Source: Clytia hemisphaerica (Eukaryota; Cnidaria; Hydrozoa; Leptothecata; Clytiidae). Taken from it: DNA of 64,000 nt. The position numbers and the translations under genes were made by a program. Positions 53,706 to 64,000 of the stretch are shown here, in pieces. A model generated the notes under the pieces. That model was not told where the DNA came from, did not search any database, and saw nothing but the letters and a program-made list of their open reading frames with translations. How positions within the stretch are numbered: position 1 is the stretch's first letter; the number at the start of each line of letters is the position of its first letter. Where the stretch lies: assembly GCA_902728285.1 (NCBI GenBank), contig CACVBU010001025.1, positions 62,001-126,000 of the forward strand, given 5' to 3'.

Positions 53706-55503
53706 CTCTTTTAATGAACTTTCCGACTATCATGTAGTTTCAAAATTTTAAAATACATTTTATGTAAATAGATTTTTGAAATGAATTTCGTGACCAACAT
53801 CAACATGAAGTGCCTAACATTAGCGACAGGATCGCGAAAATTTGTAGTTTTGAAGATTTTTGAAAAAACACACACACTTCTATTCATTTCCCTATTCAAG
53901 AAAATGAAAATTAAAAAGTATAACAAAAATTATTGATGAAAAAAAAATATTGTGAGAAAAAATAAGGGAAAAACGATCGCAATGTTCCAGTCTTAAATTA
54001 ATATTGAAGATGAAAGAGAAAAACATGAAAAATTATAAAAAGAAGAAAATTAATAAGAAAATATATGAAATAAGAATGAATAAAGAAGAAGAAAATGAAA
54101 ATATAGAAAAAAAGATTTTGCTCATATTAGAAAAACACTGTGAAACAAAATTGATAGCTTTGGCGCGTAGTTCGCGGGAAGGTGTCATTATATTATTGAA
54201 CCTTGGAGAGAATGATGAATAGAGGAAAGAAGAAAGTATTTTGATATTATTGTGAAAATTTTCAATTACAATAGTCCACGAAAAAGAAGAGCAAAATTTC
54301 TTACGATGAAAATATTCATAAATTTTGAAGCTAAAAAGAATGTTAAGTGCTATTTGAAATGGAAGCTTCGTTTGTGTTTTAAGTATGGTTTATTTGGCTG
54401 CAATTTGAATCAAGAAGCTAATTTAATTAAACTGGTAACGTTGAGAAGATAGCCCTTAAAAGGAGCTTTTTATCAACCAAAATTGACTTTTACCAAAACT
54501 GATAATTTGATCTGAAAGTTATAGCAATTCTCAAAAAACGAAAAATTTCATTAAAATTTCTTTCAATTTTAAGAGTTTTGAAAAATTAACCGTGGAAGCA
54601 ACCAGCTGTTTGTTCTCTAGTATGGTTGGAATTTGATCATTTAAAGCAAATAATCTCATTCAAGTTTGCTTTATAAATCATGTTAGTCAAGGAAAACTTG
54701 AACATCTGAATACAACAACCAACGTCACACCATGGAGGTAATAAGAAATAGATGGAGAATAAATGACTTTTATTTCATTGTACCTAATCATCGGAAGCAA
54801 ACGGCTCCTTGGTTGCAATGGGAAAAAGTGATTAATTTTGTGTGCACTCATGGGAATATTTAAGTTCATAAAAAAACTGAATATAAAGGTGTTGGATTTT
54901 TAACAGCTCTATTGTGAGATAATAGCTTTGTTGATCAAAATGAGAAAAAGCTTGCCGGAACAAGCACAAAATCCTACATTTTTAAGGGCCCCCTCTCATA
55001 AAATCATTGATAGATTTAAAAAAAAATCTATATTACGATTAGGTAACCTTTAAATTAATCATCCATCAGAATTTGAAAGCCCCCTCCCTTAAATTTAGAC
55101 GTAAAGATTTCTAATGAAGAAATTTTCAAGGAAAATGTGCTGAAACTCTCAAAATTAGCAATATGTTTGCCCAAAAATACATCGATATGAAATCATAGAA
55201 CTATTGTAACCTTACTACGAGAAAATTATTTTTGTATCGCGTTTGAACAAGAACTTTTTGCATAAAATGTTTCAATTTCAATCAGGATAACATTCTCACT
55301 TCTGTTCTTATAAATTTACATTTCGGATTTTTTTGCTTCCAATGATAGTAAATCAAAGAAAACCGATTTGAATGAAAATATAAAAGAATTTAACGATAAC
55401 TTAGGCCATTACCGAGTCATTTATTCTCCATCTATTTCTTATTACCTCCATGGTCACACAGGTTCGTAGCTTGAAAATGGAGATGCTTGATTTGAATATT
55501 TAG
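53706..55503. other. Intergenic, no gene recognised
   Basis: Lys/Glu/Asn-rich ORFs around 54004-54452 come from A-rich sequence and have no splice or start context; I see no gene. The words AATAGATGGAGAATAAATGA (54748) and its inverse (about 55419-55437) form one short inverted pair 670 bases apart. Confidence 0.4.
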
Positions 55504-55765
55504 ACACCCCTGTCTTACAGCCCCGGTGAAAATTCTACTCTCAGTGGGAATAAAAATTCCTATTGAAATCCCGTTGGGGATAAAAATTCTATTGCTCCAA
55601 GGTAAGAAATCCAGTGGGGATGGTTTTGGAGTGCAATTTCTAAACATTGAATTTCGAGTGGGGATGAATTCAAAGTCAATTTCCCAGTGGGACTGAAATT
55701 CTAGGGTATTTTTCCACCGGGGACGAAGTTTTCTAGTGATCCCAGCGGGTCTGTGACGCAGGGTG
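55504..55765. mobile_element. ACACCCC MITE, copy 2
   Basis: The ends are ACACCCCTGTCTTACAGCCC and GGTCTGTGACGCAGGGTG. Internal CAGTGGGGAT words repeat. An exact 7-bp duplication TATTTAG flanks it (55497-55503 and 55766-55772). Confidence 0.85.
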
Positions 55766-56119
55766 TATTTAGGTACATATACACTCCGTCTTCTATGAAA
55801 CCAATATGGCTGACAATCGTCAATTTGAAACCAATGGTGAACACAAAATTACTAAAAATTTCAGGATAGGAATAAATCGAGGCTGAAAGTGGTTTAAAAA
55901 ACAGCCAAGCCTCAACAAAAATATACTATTTCTTATAAAACTTATGTGAATAGAAGATGTGGATGGCTATGGATGTTAGATGAATGGATTGTTTTGGCCT
56001 TTTCGTTGACTGGACATTTTGTGAACCTTATTATTCTTGTGTTACATACCCGGTGGGAAGTTTGCTCAAAATTTCGTCCCCAGTGGGAAAAATACCTTTT
56101 TTCATTCCCATTTAAAATT

Positions 56120-56379
56120 ACACCCCCTTCTGACAGACCCGGTGGGGATTTTTCAGCATGTTGGGGTGAAAACATCGGACTGAAACTCGATGGGGGTTAA
56201 TATTCCCATATTTTTTATGGCTGGGGATTCCATTTCTTTTGTTTTTAAGTTTTCAAAATTGATTATTTTCAGTGGGGACAAAAATTGGCGGATAGTTTTC
56301 CACTGGGAACGATATTTTGGCCAATTATTCAAGTGAGGGGGTGACGAAGGGCTCCCAGTCGATCTGTGAGAAGGTGGTG
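56120..56379. mobile_element. ACACCCC MITE, copy 3
   Basis: The ends are ACACCCCCTTCTGACAGACC and GATCTGTGAGAAGGTGGTG. An exact 7-bp duplication TAAAATT flanks it (56113-56119 and 56380-56386). Confidence 0.85.
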
Positions 56380-56402
56380 TAAAATTCAACCATCCTAACT
56401 GG

Positions 56403-56510
56403 ATTTTTTTACCTGAGAGCATTAAAATTCCCATCCCCATTGGGATTTTCATGGAATATTTTCATCCACACTGTAGGAAGAAGTTCCACCAGGGATGTGA
56501 GACAGTGCTA
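56403..56510. mobile_element. ACACCCC MITE, fragment
   Basis: Right-half sequence only: CCCCATTGGGATTTTCAT, CCACACTGTAGGAAGAAG, TTCCACCAGGGATGTGAGAC. Confidence 0.6.
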
Positions 56511-56524
56511 TTCTTAGAAAACAG

Positions 56525-56660
56525 TATGCAACACCCAACCTTGTTCCCTGTGTATTACCAGCTTTTTTATGCTTACTGATAGCGCTAGATAATATTCTCT
56601 GGCGTCTATCAGTAACGCAAATAAAGCCTGGAATACACGGGGACAAGGTTGTGCAGCACC
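56525..56660. mobile_element. MITE with CACCCAACCTTGT ends
   Basis: Inverted ends with CAACCTTGTTCCCTGTGTAT at the left and AATACACGGGGACAAGGTTG at the right, then CCAGCTTT and AAAGCCTGG. No ORF; the exact ends are approximate. Confidence 0.7.
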
Positions 56661-57499
56661 CAATCGTAAATGAGCTAAATTAACCTTAAAATCTTCTTAA
56701 CATTTGGCTATCTTATATAGTTTGTTCTTATAAAAACGTATGTTGTGTTGACTAACAGCTATCAAAGATGTCTTCAAAAAACTTTCGTAAGCATAATGAC
56801 AAAGCATTATTTGAGGCTGAAAATGAATTTAGCTAAACAAAATGAGCCTCAGACCGAATTTCCAGCTAAAGAGCTTGAAAAAGGACGATGTTTGAATATT
56901 CGTAAACAGTAAAAAAATTTCTATGATCATAGAATTCTAAATTTAGTCAAAAGCTGTTTTAAAAATACTTATCAAACGGAATGTGTAAATACAAAAGTAA
57001 ACAATGTTTGTGTCCTGTGTTTGTCTTGTCGAGCAAACAAAAATGAATCAGAGAGTTCAAAGTTTATAGGTTTGTTTGTATGTTGTATATGCGAGATTTC
57101 AGAGGAGAGAAGGTTTGGTTCAAGAAGTAATGGATTTATGGTTTTGTTTTCGAGATGACTAATTAGGGGACAGTGAAATCTCCGTCAACCAAAGAGGAAA
57201 TATTTTTGTAGTGTTTTATTATCCGAGCAAATTCTTTCAAATCGATGGTTTGTGGTTCTCTTTGGAGTCAAACGTCCGGTTTTTGGAAAAATGAGTCGTT
57301 GGGAGGTCTACTAAGGCCTGACTAGGATTCAGAAGTCCCGAAAAGGAAATTTAAGTCCCTGCGTTTGGCTTGGTAAACGCGGTGATGGCATAGCAAAAGT
57401 GAGTGGTTTAATGTGGTTTAAGATCATGCGGAAACATAAGATCGTAATCCATCTAGACATTAGATCCCAGGATACTCTGCACATGTATTTATGCCAATC
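56661..57499. other. Intergenic, no gene recognised
   Basis: AT-rich. One T-tract/TATAAG-type end (GTTTGTTCTTATAAAAACGT, near 56719-56738) suggests a fragment of the AAGAACA family. Confidence 0.4.
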
Positions 57500-57645
57500 T
57501 CGAACATGACGTTTCCGTTTCGCTCCGAAACAAAATGAAGCCATTCTATTGGTTGCATTCAAGTGTTATGTCACTTCTAACCAATAGAATGGCTTCATTC
57601 CGTTTTGGAGCGAAACGGAACCGTCACGTGCGAACATGGTCTTAG
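57500..57645. mobile_element. MITE with GTTTCCGTTTCGCTCC ends
   Basis: Nearly the whole element is a hairpin: TTTCCGTTTCGCTCC then AATGAAGCCATTCTATTGGT, and the inverse. Related to 15814-16040 through the words ACCATGTTC and GGTTCCGTTTCGCTCC. Confidence 0.75.
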
Positions 57646-57848
57646 TCCTCTGCAGTAATGAATTTATTAGATATCAGGTCTGCTTACAGACAAATCCTAG
57701 GGTGGTGTTTTGGTTTTCAAAATGGCGGCGGAGCAGTTTCGCAACAATCGGTCAACGTATCCCTTTAGAGCGAGAGAGGTTGCTGACGGAATAAATGATG
57801 GGATGCGAGATCAGAAGTAGCCTTATAATCTGTTGTAATACAGTGGAG

Positions 57849-57985
57849 TCTCAATAACTCGAACACAAATTTGCTCGAGTTAGGGAAATTTCGAGTTATA
57901 GAGTAAGGCTCGTGAGGCATTGTTAACTGAAGGGATCATTAAACTTGTTCGAGTCAAAGAGGCATTCGAGTTAGGAAGGTTCGAG
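57849..57985. repeat. pogo/Tigger-like MITE remnant
   Basis: Starts CAGTGGAGTCTCAATAACTC then GAACACAAATT. TCGAGTTA words occur five times. No right terminus found. Confidence 0.55.
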
Positions 57986-58767
57986 TTAAAGAGATGAACT
58001 TAAAAGATGAACCATATAGAATCTTTTGAGAAGAAAAATTCTAAGCTTGTCGCGATATTGTGCGAAACAGAGAAAAGTTGCTAAGTGCTCGTACGATGAA
58101 AGATGCTTAAGTATTTGTCTTAGTGTCTGAGTGATTTCTTTGGTTTCATTAGTAGATTTTCTACCGTAAAAACATAAAACGAAATGGTAGTCAAATACTT
58201 CAGTACAGTTTAAAATCAATTCAACCGGGTAGATTTATGGAGATATGAATCTTCGATTATCCTGCATTTGCAGAATAGTATAGTGCATTAATAGAACAGT
58301 ATAGTGCTTTTAGCAAATGCACGGATTGTAAAATTATATCAATGCAGTCAAAACATGTGATTACTCGAAAAAGTTCATTTGATTTTATTCCCATGTTACT
58401 TGCTTTACAACTTACAGTTAATAACTTTATTAGTGTCGAGAAATTCCAACCAACCAGAAATGAAGGTCATGTAACAAACACATAAAAATTTCGAGTAAAA
58501 GCGTGGTTTGACTTCAGTCTTTAATTTTGCAACCCGTGTATTGTCTGGGTACAGAAAGCGCCTTGATGTAAGATTCTAGAAAGACATGAAAGGTGTGTAC
58601 TTTGCTTTTCATATATAACTTTTGCGACAATGGTAGTTATAGAGTGGTATTCATTGGTGCAAATGCAATATAAACGAGGACTCTTTATCTCTCCGGTTGA
58701 ATAATTTTTCACTGGTCTGTTTGACTACTGTTTCATCATATATTTTCAGTGTAGAAAATCTACTACC
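57986..58767. other. Intergenic; left arm of a ~1-kb inverted structure
   Basis: About 48 bases at 58088-58137 (TACGATGAAAGATGCTT and GTATTTGTCTTAGTGTCTGA) recur inverted at 59065-59112. The sequence between contains the 58768-59051 element. An imperfect foldback occurs at 58265-58330 (GCATTTGCAGAATAGTATAG). Confidence 0.5.
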
Positions 58768-59051
58768 TTATCGGCCAAAACTTAGTCGGCCCTACGTGAC
58801 TAAATTTTAGCTTGGTGACTAAAATTAGGGCCGACTAAAAATCTGGGCAAAATTAAAAGTTCAAAATTAAGCTTTCCTTATTTTCCAGTATTTTAAGCTT
58901 TCTCCTATTTTCCATCTGCTTGTAAATTTAGAAATGGCCCAAATTTTTTGTCGGTCTTAATTATTAGTCGGCCCTTAGTGACTAAATTTTGACGAGGTGA
59001 CTAAAATTAGGGCCGACTAATAATTAAAGCCGACTAAGTTTTGGCCGATAA
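58768..59051. mobile_element. MITE with TTATCGGCCAAAACTTAGTC ends
   Basis: Exact inverted ends of about 23 bases. Inside, a block of GTCGGCCCT...GTGACTAAATTTT...GGTGACTAAAATTAGGGC occurs twice, and each block is itself an inverted repeat. Confidence 0.8.
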
Positions 59052-59112
59052 GATAATAAAAACTCACTCAGACACTAAGACAAATACTGAAGCTTCTTTC
59101 ATCGTACGATCG

Positions 59113-60023
59113 CGGTAGTAAGAAAGATACGTTTTCCAGTCGTATTAACTAAGTTTCTTGTATTAATTTAACAACAAATTTGTTTTTAACAAGATTTCGT
59201 TCATCAGGCTGCATTGAGAAGTGCATCATAAAAGTTTAGTTTTATTTGAAAAAGTTCTGTTTTGTTGAGAGTGATAAGCGTTGGCGGTATAGACGTGCGA
59301 TAGAGGATAACAGAAGCTTGATTATAAGTATTATATTACGGTTGGATATGTTGTTTTGATAAAGCAGTTACTGTATAATACAGTTTAACATAGAGGGAGC
59401 GATATGGTAACGATATCTTCCATCTTCCAAGTCTGCGTCAATAGTAATGTAAAAACTTGTATTTGTGAGCAATTTTTAAGTACCCAATTTAAGCTTCCCA
59501 GCTGGCACACAACGTTGTTACAACGTTCATCTAACGTTATATGGACGTTGTGAACATTAGATAAACGTTGAAACGACGTTATGTGCCAGTTGGGTACATA
59601 CCATTGAAAGCTTGATAAATTTTGATGCATCTTAGGGGTTATTTTGGCAAAAAAAACTTTGGCGAAAATTTATTTTGGCGAGTGAATGAAATATTTAATT
59701 TTGGCGAGAGCTAATTTTGGCCAAAATTGTATAAACTTGCCAAATTCGCCAAAATTAGTTCCCGCCAAAACAAGTTCCCTTAATGTAACTCCTCAGTGTA
59801 TACGTTTTATTTTCTATATAAGAATGAAATATCTTTCTTGGAACATTACACCAATATACTAAAAACAAATTCAGAACATTTTAAGAACATTTTTAAAGCT
59901 AAAAAACAACCAAAAGCATTTTGGGCATAGCACCACGTCACTAAACTACACGATGTCTGAGATTTTAGAACTGATATCAACCCTTATTGATCTAAAAGCA
60001 TTTTCTTATATTTACCATTTCAG
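59113..60023. other. 5' flank of the small myristoylated-type protein gene, with repeats
   Basis: Contains the AACGTT foldback at 59497-59593, a foldback-like TTTTGGCGA / TCGCCAAAA segment (about 59643-59778), and a T-tract/AAGAACA-type fragment (59817-59940). An upstream non-coding exon of the following gene should lie here or further left. Confidence 0.4.
59497..59593. mobile_element. 97-bp foldback with CCCAGCTGGCAC ends and AACGTT words
   Basis: Left CCCAGCTGGCACACAACGTT, right AACGACGTTATGTGCCAGTT then GGG. The centre carries four AACGTT/ACGTTG words. Nearly the whole length folds back. Confidence 0.85.
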
Positions 60024-60054
60024 TGAAAAAGTAATAAACAAAAACTGATGCATC

Positions 60055-60360
60055 ATGGGTAACGAAGGTAGTAAAGGGAAATATTCGAAAATGGACGGCT
60101 TGCAAAGACAACCTTCCTCAAACGATCCTCAAGACTCACAAACTCAACAAAACGGAAATCTCCCAAAGAAAACAACGCCATCAAACGGGATTCAACAACA
60201 GAAAGCTACACCTACTACGACTGTTCCTGATAGTGAGTCTGATTCAGACCACGTCCATCAAGAGAGGGCGCTTGATAAACTTAAGAATGGCGTATTTGGG
60301 GCGGTAAAAGCAAATTCAAAATATGAAGTGATACCGACAAATGAGGGTGGTGCGAATTGA
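60055..60360 (+). CDS. 101-aa protein with N-myristoylation signal, function unknown
   Basis: MGNEGSKGKYSKMDGL carries Gly2, Ser6 and Lys7, the classical pattern for N-myristoylation and membrane anchoring. The rest is polar and probably disordered, with Gln/Asn/Pro-rich residues 18-60, an acidic SESDSDHVHQE stretch suited to casein kinase 2, and a conserved-looking C-terminus (ALDKLKNGVFGAVKANSKYE, 76-95). The coding region is one exon; a good acceptor (TTTACCATTTCAG) at 60023 shows a 5' UTR intron. The start has A at -3 and G at +4. A four-codon upstream ORF (ATG at 60048, stop at 60060-60062) overlaps the start codon in another frame. I do not recognise the family. Stop TGA at 60358-60360; no AATAAA was seen before the following MITE. 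Confidence 0.8.
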   Translation: MGNEGSKGKYSKMDGLQRQPSSNDPQDSQTQQNGNLPKKTTPSNGIQQQKATPTTTVPDSESDSDHVHQERALDKLKNGVFGAVKANSKYEVIPTNEGGAN

Positions 60361-60496
60361 AGAGAGAAAACGAAAGAATGAAGAATTTGGAAAAAGAATT
60401 TCGGTGTGAGGAGCTGGTACGTCAAAACAACAATCATATTACGTTATCAAAGTGCGAGATTGACGTCGTATGATGCATGCTGGGATTGAACTAATA

Positions 60497-60693
60497 CACC
60501 TTTTCGACTGTAGCCGTGCGGTCAGGCGCGTGCCACTTTATTATTTAATTTACCACCCTAAAGTCGATCCAATCCTTTTTTTCCAGGTTTTTCTATTGTC
60601 TTTAGGTGCGAAAAAAAAGATTGGACGGTTTTAGGGTGGTAAAACGGACAAAAAATGCCCGCGCGGCAATTGGCGGCTACGATCGAAAAGGTG
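60497..60693. mobile_element. CACCTTTTCGACC MITE, copy 4
   Basis: Ends CACCTTTTCGACTGTAG and CTACGATCGAAAAGGTG; TA flanks at 60495-60496 and 60694-60695. Its arms are in the opposite order to copies 2 and 3. It lies 136 bases after the stop codon of the 101-residue protein. Confidence 0.85.
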
Positions 60694-60695
60694 TA

Positions 60696-61181
60696 TTGGT
60701 TTGATCAATATCAGTAACTGTATCAGTAAATAATCAGTAACCACAGTGCCATTGAACTGATTGAGTATTTCATCCTAACAAGATAGAGTAAATTCAATGT
60801 TACCTTCTAACCAGACACCGAATCCGAAACAAAAGTAGTTTGATATGCTGGCTTGAAAGACATTTCATATAATGGAGAGATTATGGGTACTACACTACAA
60901 TGGGTTGGATCGATTCTAACATACACCGACAACCGAATCATTGCTAAAACATTATACTGGCCAGACATAATTTTTTGGTGACACCATATTTGAAATGTGA
61001 CCACTTATTGTAAAAGCATATCATGAGACAAAGAATATTTCATCCGTTTAACTCAAATATTTTAAGAGCTAAAGATAATAGAATGAGAATGGTGGACATG
61101 ATTAGTATTGTATTTCTATAACTTGTTTACTAAAGAAGATTTTTAAGCAGTATTTTTATTTTGTGCTCAGCTTGTGTGTTC
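60696..61181. other. Intergenic, nothing recognised
   Basis: AT-rich spacer without a supported exon. Confidence 0.4.
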
Positions 61182-61412
61182 TTAAAGGTTTTATTTTAAC
61201 AAAACTGTTCCCGTTTCATATCAGACACATATTTCATATCAGGACAGTGTCTGCCCATTGTTATTTTATGCTGATGTAAGCAAAAAATTGTTTTCTTTTC
61301 CTCTTTCTGACCAACCCTGCTCCACATCCGTGTCAATTCAATATCAAAAAGCTTGTAAATTAAAATTGATGAGTAAGCAAACGATATGACTCTTATTTAA
61401 AAACAAAACCTG
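61182..61412 (+). repeat. Dispersed ~225-bp repeat, copy 2
   Basis: Counterpart of 34358-34585. A partial internal duplication of TTTCATATCAGGACA is present (TTTCATATCAGACACATA, then ATTTCATATCAGGACAG). Confidence 0.7.
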
Positions 61413-61590
61413 TAAGGCGAGGTCAATTTAATTCGTTGTTTTACGGGCCAAGCTACCCAAAAAGGGTCGGTCGGTCAGCGAAAAAATAAAAATAAAAGCA
61501 GAACTTCCCCAGAATTTCACCTATAAAATCTCCTAAAAAGGCAGCAAAACTACTATACATCTTGACAAAAATGCGAAATAGAAAATAAAA

Positions 61591-61874
61591 ACACCCCTGT
61601 GCCACAGACCCGGTGGACCCCCCACCCCGGTGGAAAAATAGGCCAAAAAATTGTCCCCGGTGGAAAAAATACCCTACATTTTCAACCCCACTGGGAAATT
61701 GCCCTATGATTCTATCCCCATTGAAAATTGAATGGAAAAAATTGGACTCCAAAACCATCCCCACTGGAATTTCTGAGCTGGAAACAATAGATTTTCTATC
61801 CCCATTGGGATTTCGATAGAAATTTTCATCCCCACTGTGGGAAAAGGTTCCACCGGGGCACTGAGACAGGGGTG
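61591..61874. mobile_element. ACACCCC MITE, copy 4
   Basis: The ends are ACACCCCTGTGCCACAGACC and CACTGAGACAGGGGTG. CCCCACTGGGAA and CCCCATTGGGAT words repeat inside. The flanks AATAAAA and TATAAAA match at six of seven positions. Confidence 0.8.
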
Positions 61875-62372
61875 TATAAAAAGACACAACAAGGTCGAAT
61901 TCATGGATAAAATGGTCTCGCCTAACATGTTCTAATGTTTTTGTCTATTTGAACGATTCCTGGTGACGTCAAACGGAAACCTGCGGAAACTGATGTTATT
62001 TCAAAATTGAGTATAAAAACTTCCTTAAAATATTCCTTTAAGTCGTTCAAAATGTTCAGTCTTTTTTCTAGTCTGAATCGCAGACCTCTATACTTCCTAT
62101 ATAGAAACTATAAGAGACTTTTTTTCGCTAGAGGATCTTTTTTCTTCCCTTGTGCGTTTGTGTTTTAAAACATAAACAGATTATTGCTTCTAAAACAGTG
62201 TTTGATATGGTTCGATGCATACACGGGAGGGTTTTTAAATCTCTTTGATTCTTCTGAGCATGATTTTTATCTGTGATTAATTAGCAAAAAATGAAATAAT
62301 ATTTTACAAAGATATTAATTGGTTTTGAAGGGCTTTTCATTGTTGTTTCTTCTCAATGAATTAAATTACAAG
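61875..62372. other. 5' flank of the leucine-rich-repeat gene
   Basis: No repeat was delimited. The word AATCGCAGACCTCTA recurs near 53183. The promoter and 5' UTR of the next gene should lie here. Confidence 0.4.
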
Positions 62373-64000
62373 ATGGGGACACTATCCGGTAAGTAGTTTT
62401 TAAGATTCCAATAGATAAGAAAAACTCAGGACAAAAACGAAATCTTAACCCAGAGCCTCTTGCTTGATTTCATTATTGGACGTTGGAACCTTTCGTGAAC
62501 CTTATCAGAATTATCAAAAAGCTAACTAAAAGCTTTTACCATATGCTACCTCCTACATTTTGAGCGTGAAACTCATAAGTAAGGCCTAAAAGCCTGAAGC
62601 TATATAGTGTAGACTTACTATATGACAGCCTCAACAAAATAAAGATAAAACTTTGAAACTCCGAAAGTTGATTTTGCCATGGATCTATATGGAGCAGATT
62701 ACGAACAACAAAATTTTCATTTTTTGAAAATCAAAAGCTAACAAGAATGAATTAATTTTAATTTTTAGAATTACTATTTCGAGTATGTATCATCACAACT
62801 ATGTTCACACTCTCTTTGTTGGCATCTCCTTCAACAAACACCATGGTCAAACAACGACGGTTTAAAGACGTGGTCACACATGGTCCTTGTTCACACAAAA
62901 CATGCCATAGAACTGGTGACGTCATTACTTGTTGCTATTTATCAGCATTACGCGACCTGGGGCAAGTCAAAGATGGTTATACAGTCAATTTACCAAAAAC
63001 AATTCGATTACATATTTCGAGAATCAAAAGCACTGCATTGTGTGTTGATACTCAATCAAAAAGTAGACTCGAGATACAGAAATGTACTGGAGTTAGAATC
63101 TCAATTTTGAAGAATACATTTTTCAAGAGAGTGGCTGGTTTAACTATTACTAAAACACAATTAGAACATATCAGTGAAGATTTCTTTGGTTTGTTTCCAA
63201 ACATAAAACATTTGGTGATCGATAAGAATTCGAAGTTGAAACAGATTCCAGCTATCAATAAATTCCCAAAGATGAGGCTACAGACTATAAGCTATATAGG
63301 GAATATCAAAGTCCAATTAGTTAATTGGTTGCCAGATTCACCTTTACCGCTATTACGTGAATTCTTATTCAGTAATTTCCTGGAAAAAGCAAACGACCCA
63401 ATTACTGACTTCTATATGAGCCCATTTACACCGGGAAAGAAATTCAAAGCTTTCAAAGTCCGTTTAAACTACCAAAATGCGCATGTTTCAATGCCGATGA
63501 TGGATGGAGAATCGAAATTAGGTCAACTATATGTTGGTTCAACTAATATCCCCGATAATTTGAAGCTGAACTATACCGGGTTTAACGCAAAGGTCAAGGA
63601 CGCCATCTTTAATTTCCCGGTTAAACCCGATACAATTGTTCCGGATTTTCTCCCATCAGATTTCGAATCCCGATTCGGAAAAGTCAATATCCGATTTGAT
63701 GGCGAGAGTTACGAGTTAAAGAATTTGGAATTCCAACGTAAGATTTCTAAAGATCGTGTTATGAGAGTGAACAACTCGGACGAAGAAAAAGCTTTAATGG
63801 AAATTAAGCGAGATTACGGGACACCGAAATCGAAAGTGGATTATAAAGGACGATACATCTTCAAATACTTCATTTTGGATACTGACGATTTGGTCAAATT
63901 GGTGCGAGATTCACACAACCTCGGTAAAAAGTACATCGTTAAAACACACTTTCTGTGGATTAAGAACGTCAATTATTTACGGAAATCTGTTAAACTCCAT
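62373..64000 (+). CDS. Secreted leucine-rich-repeat protein, 5' part (cut by window end)
   Basis: Exon 1 62373-62388 (ATGGGGACACTATCCG|GTAAGT) joins in frame to exon 2 starting 62769 (TTTTTAG|AATTAC), open to the window end: 416 residues so far. The joined N-terminus has a basic residue followed by VCIITTMFTLSLLASPS, a good signal peptide that neither exon shows alone. A Cys-rich N-cap follows (GPCSHKTCHRTG, VITCCY). LRR-like units then appear around residues 85-155, for example LTITKTQLEHISEDFFGLFP and IKHLVIDKNSKLKQIP. The next 250 residues are less regular (GKLYVG-like LGQLYVGSTNIPDNLKLNY, then YIFKYFILDTDDLVKLVRDS). It is probably an extracellular or cell-surface recognition protein; the C-terminus, and so any membrane anchor, is outside the window. 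Subfamily not recognised. Confidence 0.8.

Noticed and set aside
54004-54452. Lys/Asn/Glu-rich ORFs
   Set aside because: They come from A-rich DNA, with no splice signals, no start context and no family resemblance.
57719-57820. Short plus ORF starting MAAEQFRNNRSTYPF
   Set aside because: A pleasing start context (AAAATGGCGGCGGAG) but only 32 codons to a stop and no good donor; it could be a first exon, but I cannot support it.
61453-61928. 144-codon minus ORF and its 68-codon plus-strand partner
   Set aside because: Both are made almost entirely of the ACACCCC MITE, whose repeated CCCCATTGGGA words stay open in several frames.

Overview
The window is AT-rich animal nuclear DNA. The genes are split by GT-AG introns, polyadenylation signals are visible, one short run of telomere-type CCCTAA units is present, and there is a single 367-base assembly gap. 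The genes recognised are a mitochondrial calcium uniporter and an orphan 7TM receptor whose DRY and NPxxY positions read DRL and DALIY. Together with the very dense load of small foldback DNA elements, this fits an early-branching metazoan. A cnidarian, possibly hydrozoan, is my best guess, but that is inference only.

Layout. 1-5,640 is a field of miniature inverted-repeat elements with no gene. 5,690-7,024 (-) is a 444-residue acidic protein of unknown function with a triple internal repeat. 7,100-16,600 has no convincing protein gene; it holds several foldback families, an array of a bipartite CTGGAA-N9-CTGTT word, and a tRNA-like sequence with perfect A and B boxes. 16,626-20,101 (-) is a two-exon, 823-residue acidic disordered protein with an RVSF phosphatase-docking type motif. 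21,852-22,916 (-) is a type II membrane glycosyltransferase-like protein. 24,310-25,305 (-) is the 7TM receptor. 25,300-31,700 is repeats plus the gap.

31,783-52,304 (-) is a complete MCU gene. Its eight coding exons join without a frame error into 321 codons plus stop, with a presequence, N-terminal domain, coiled coil and WDIMEP pore. Its 8.7-kb fifth intron holds, on the opposite strand, a four-coding-exon gene (35,306-38,324) for a 212-residue two-transmembrane protein that looks like a SLATT effector, a family best known from bacterial nucleotide-second-messenger conflict systems and from giant viruses. This nested gene is the most interesting item in the window. The other MCU introns are packed with nested transposons.

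52,300-60,000 is again repeats only. 60,055-60,360 (+) is a small protein with an N-myristoylation signal. 62,373 to the window end (+) is the 5' part of a secreted leucine-rich-repeat protein.

The repeat landscape is notable in itself. Many elements are tiled inside with many copies of their own short word. Several families have well-supported target-site duplications: TA; 3 bp; 6 bp; 7 bp AT-rich; 8 bp; and 8-9 bp next to poly-G/poly-C caps. No open reading frame for a transposase was recognised. No CRISPR array, operon or rRNA was seen.
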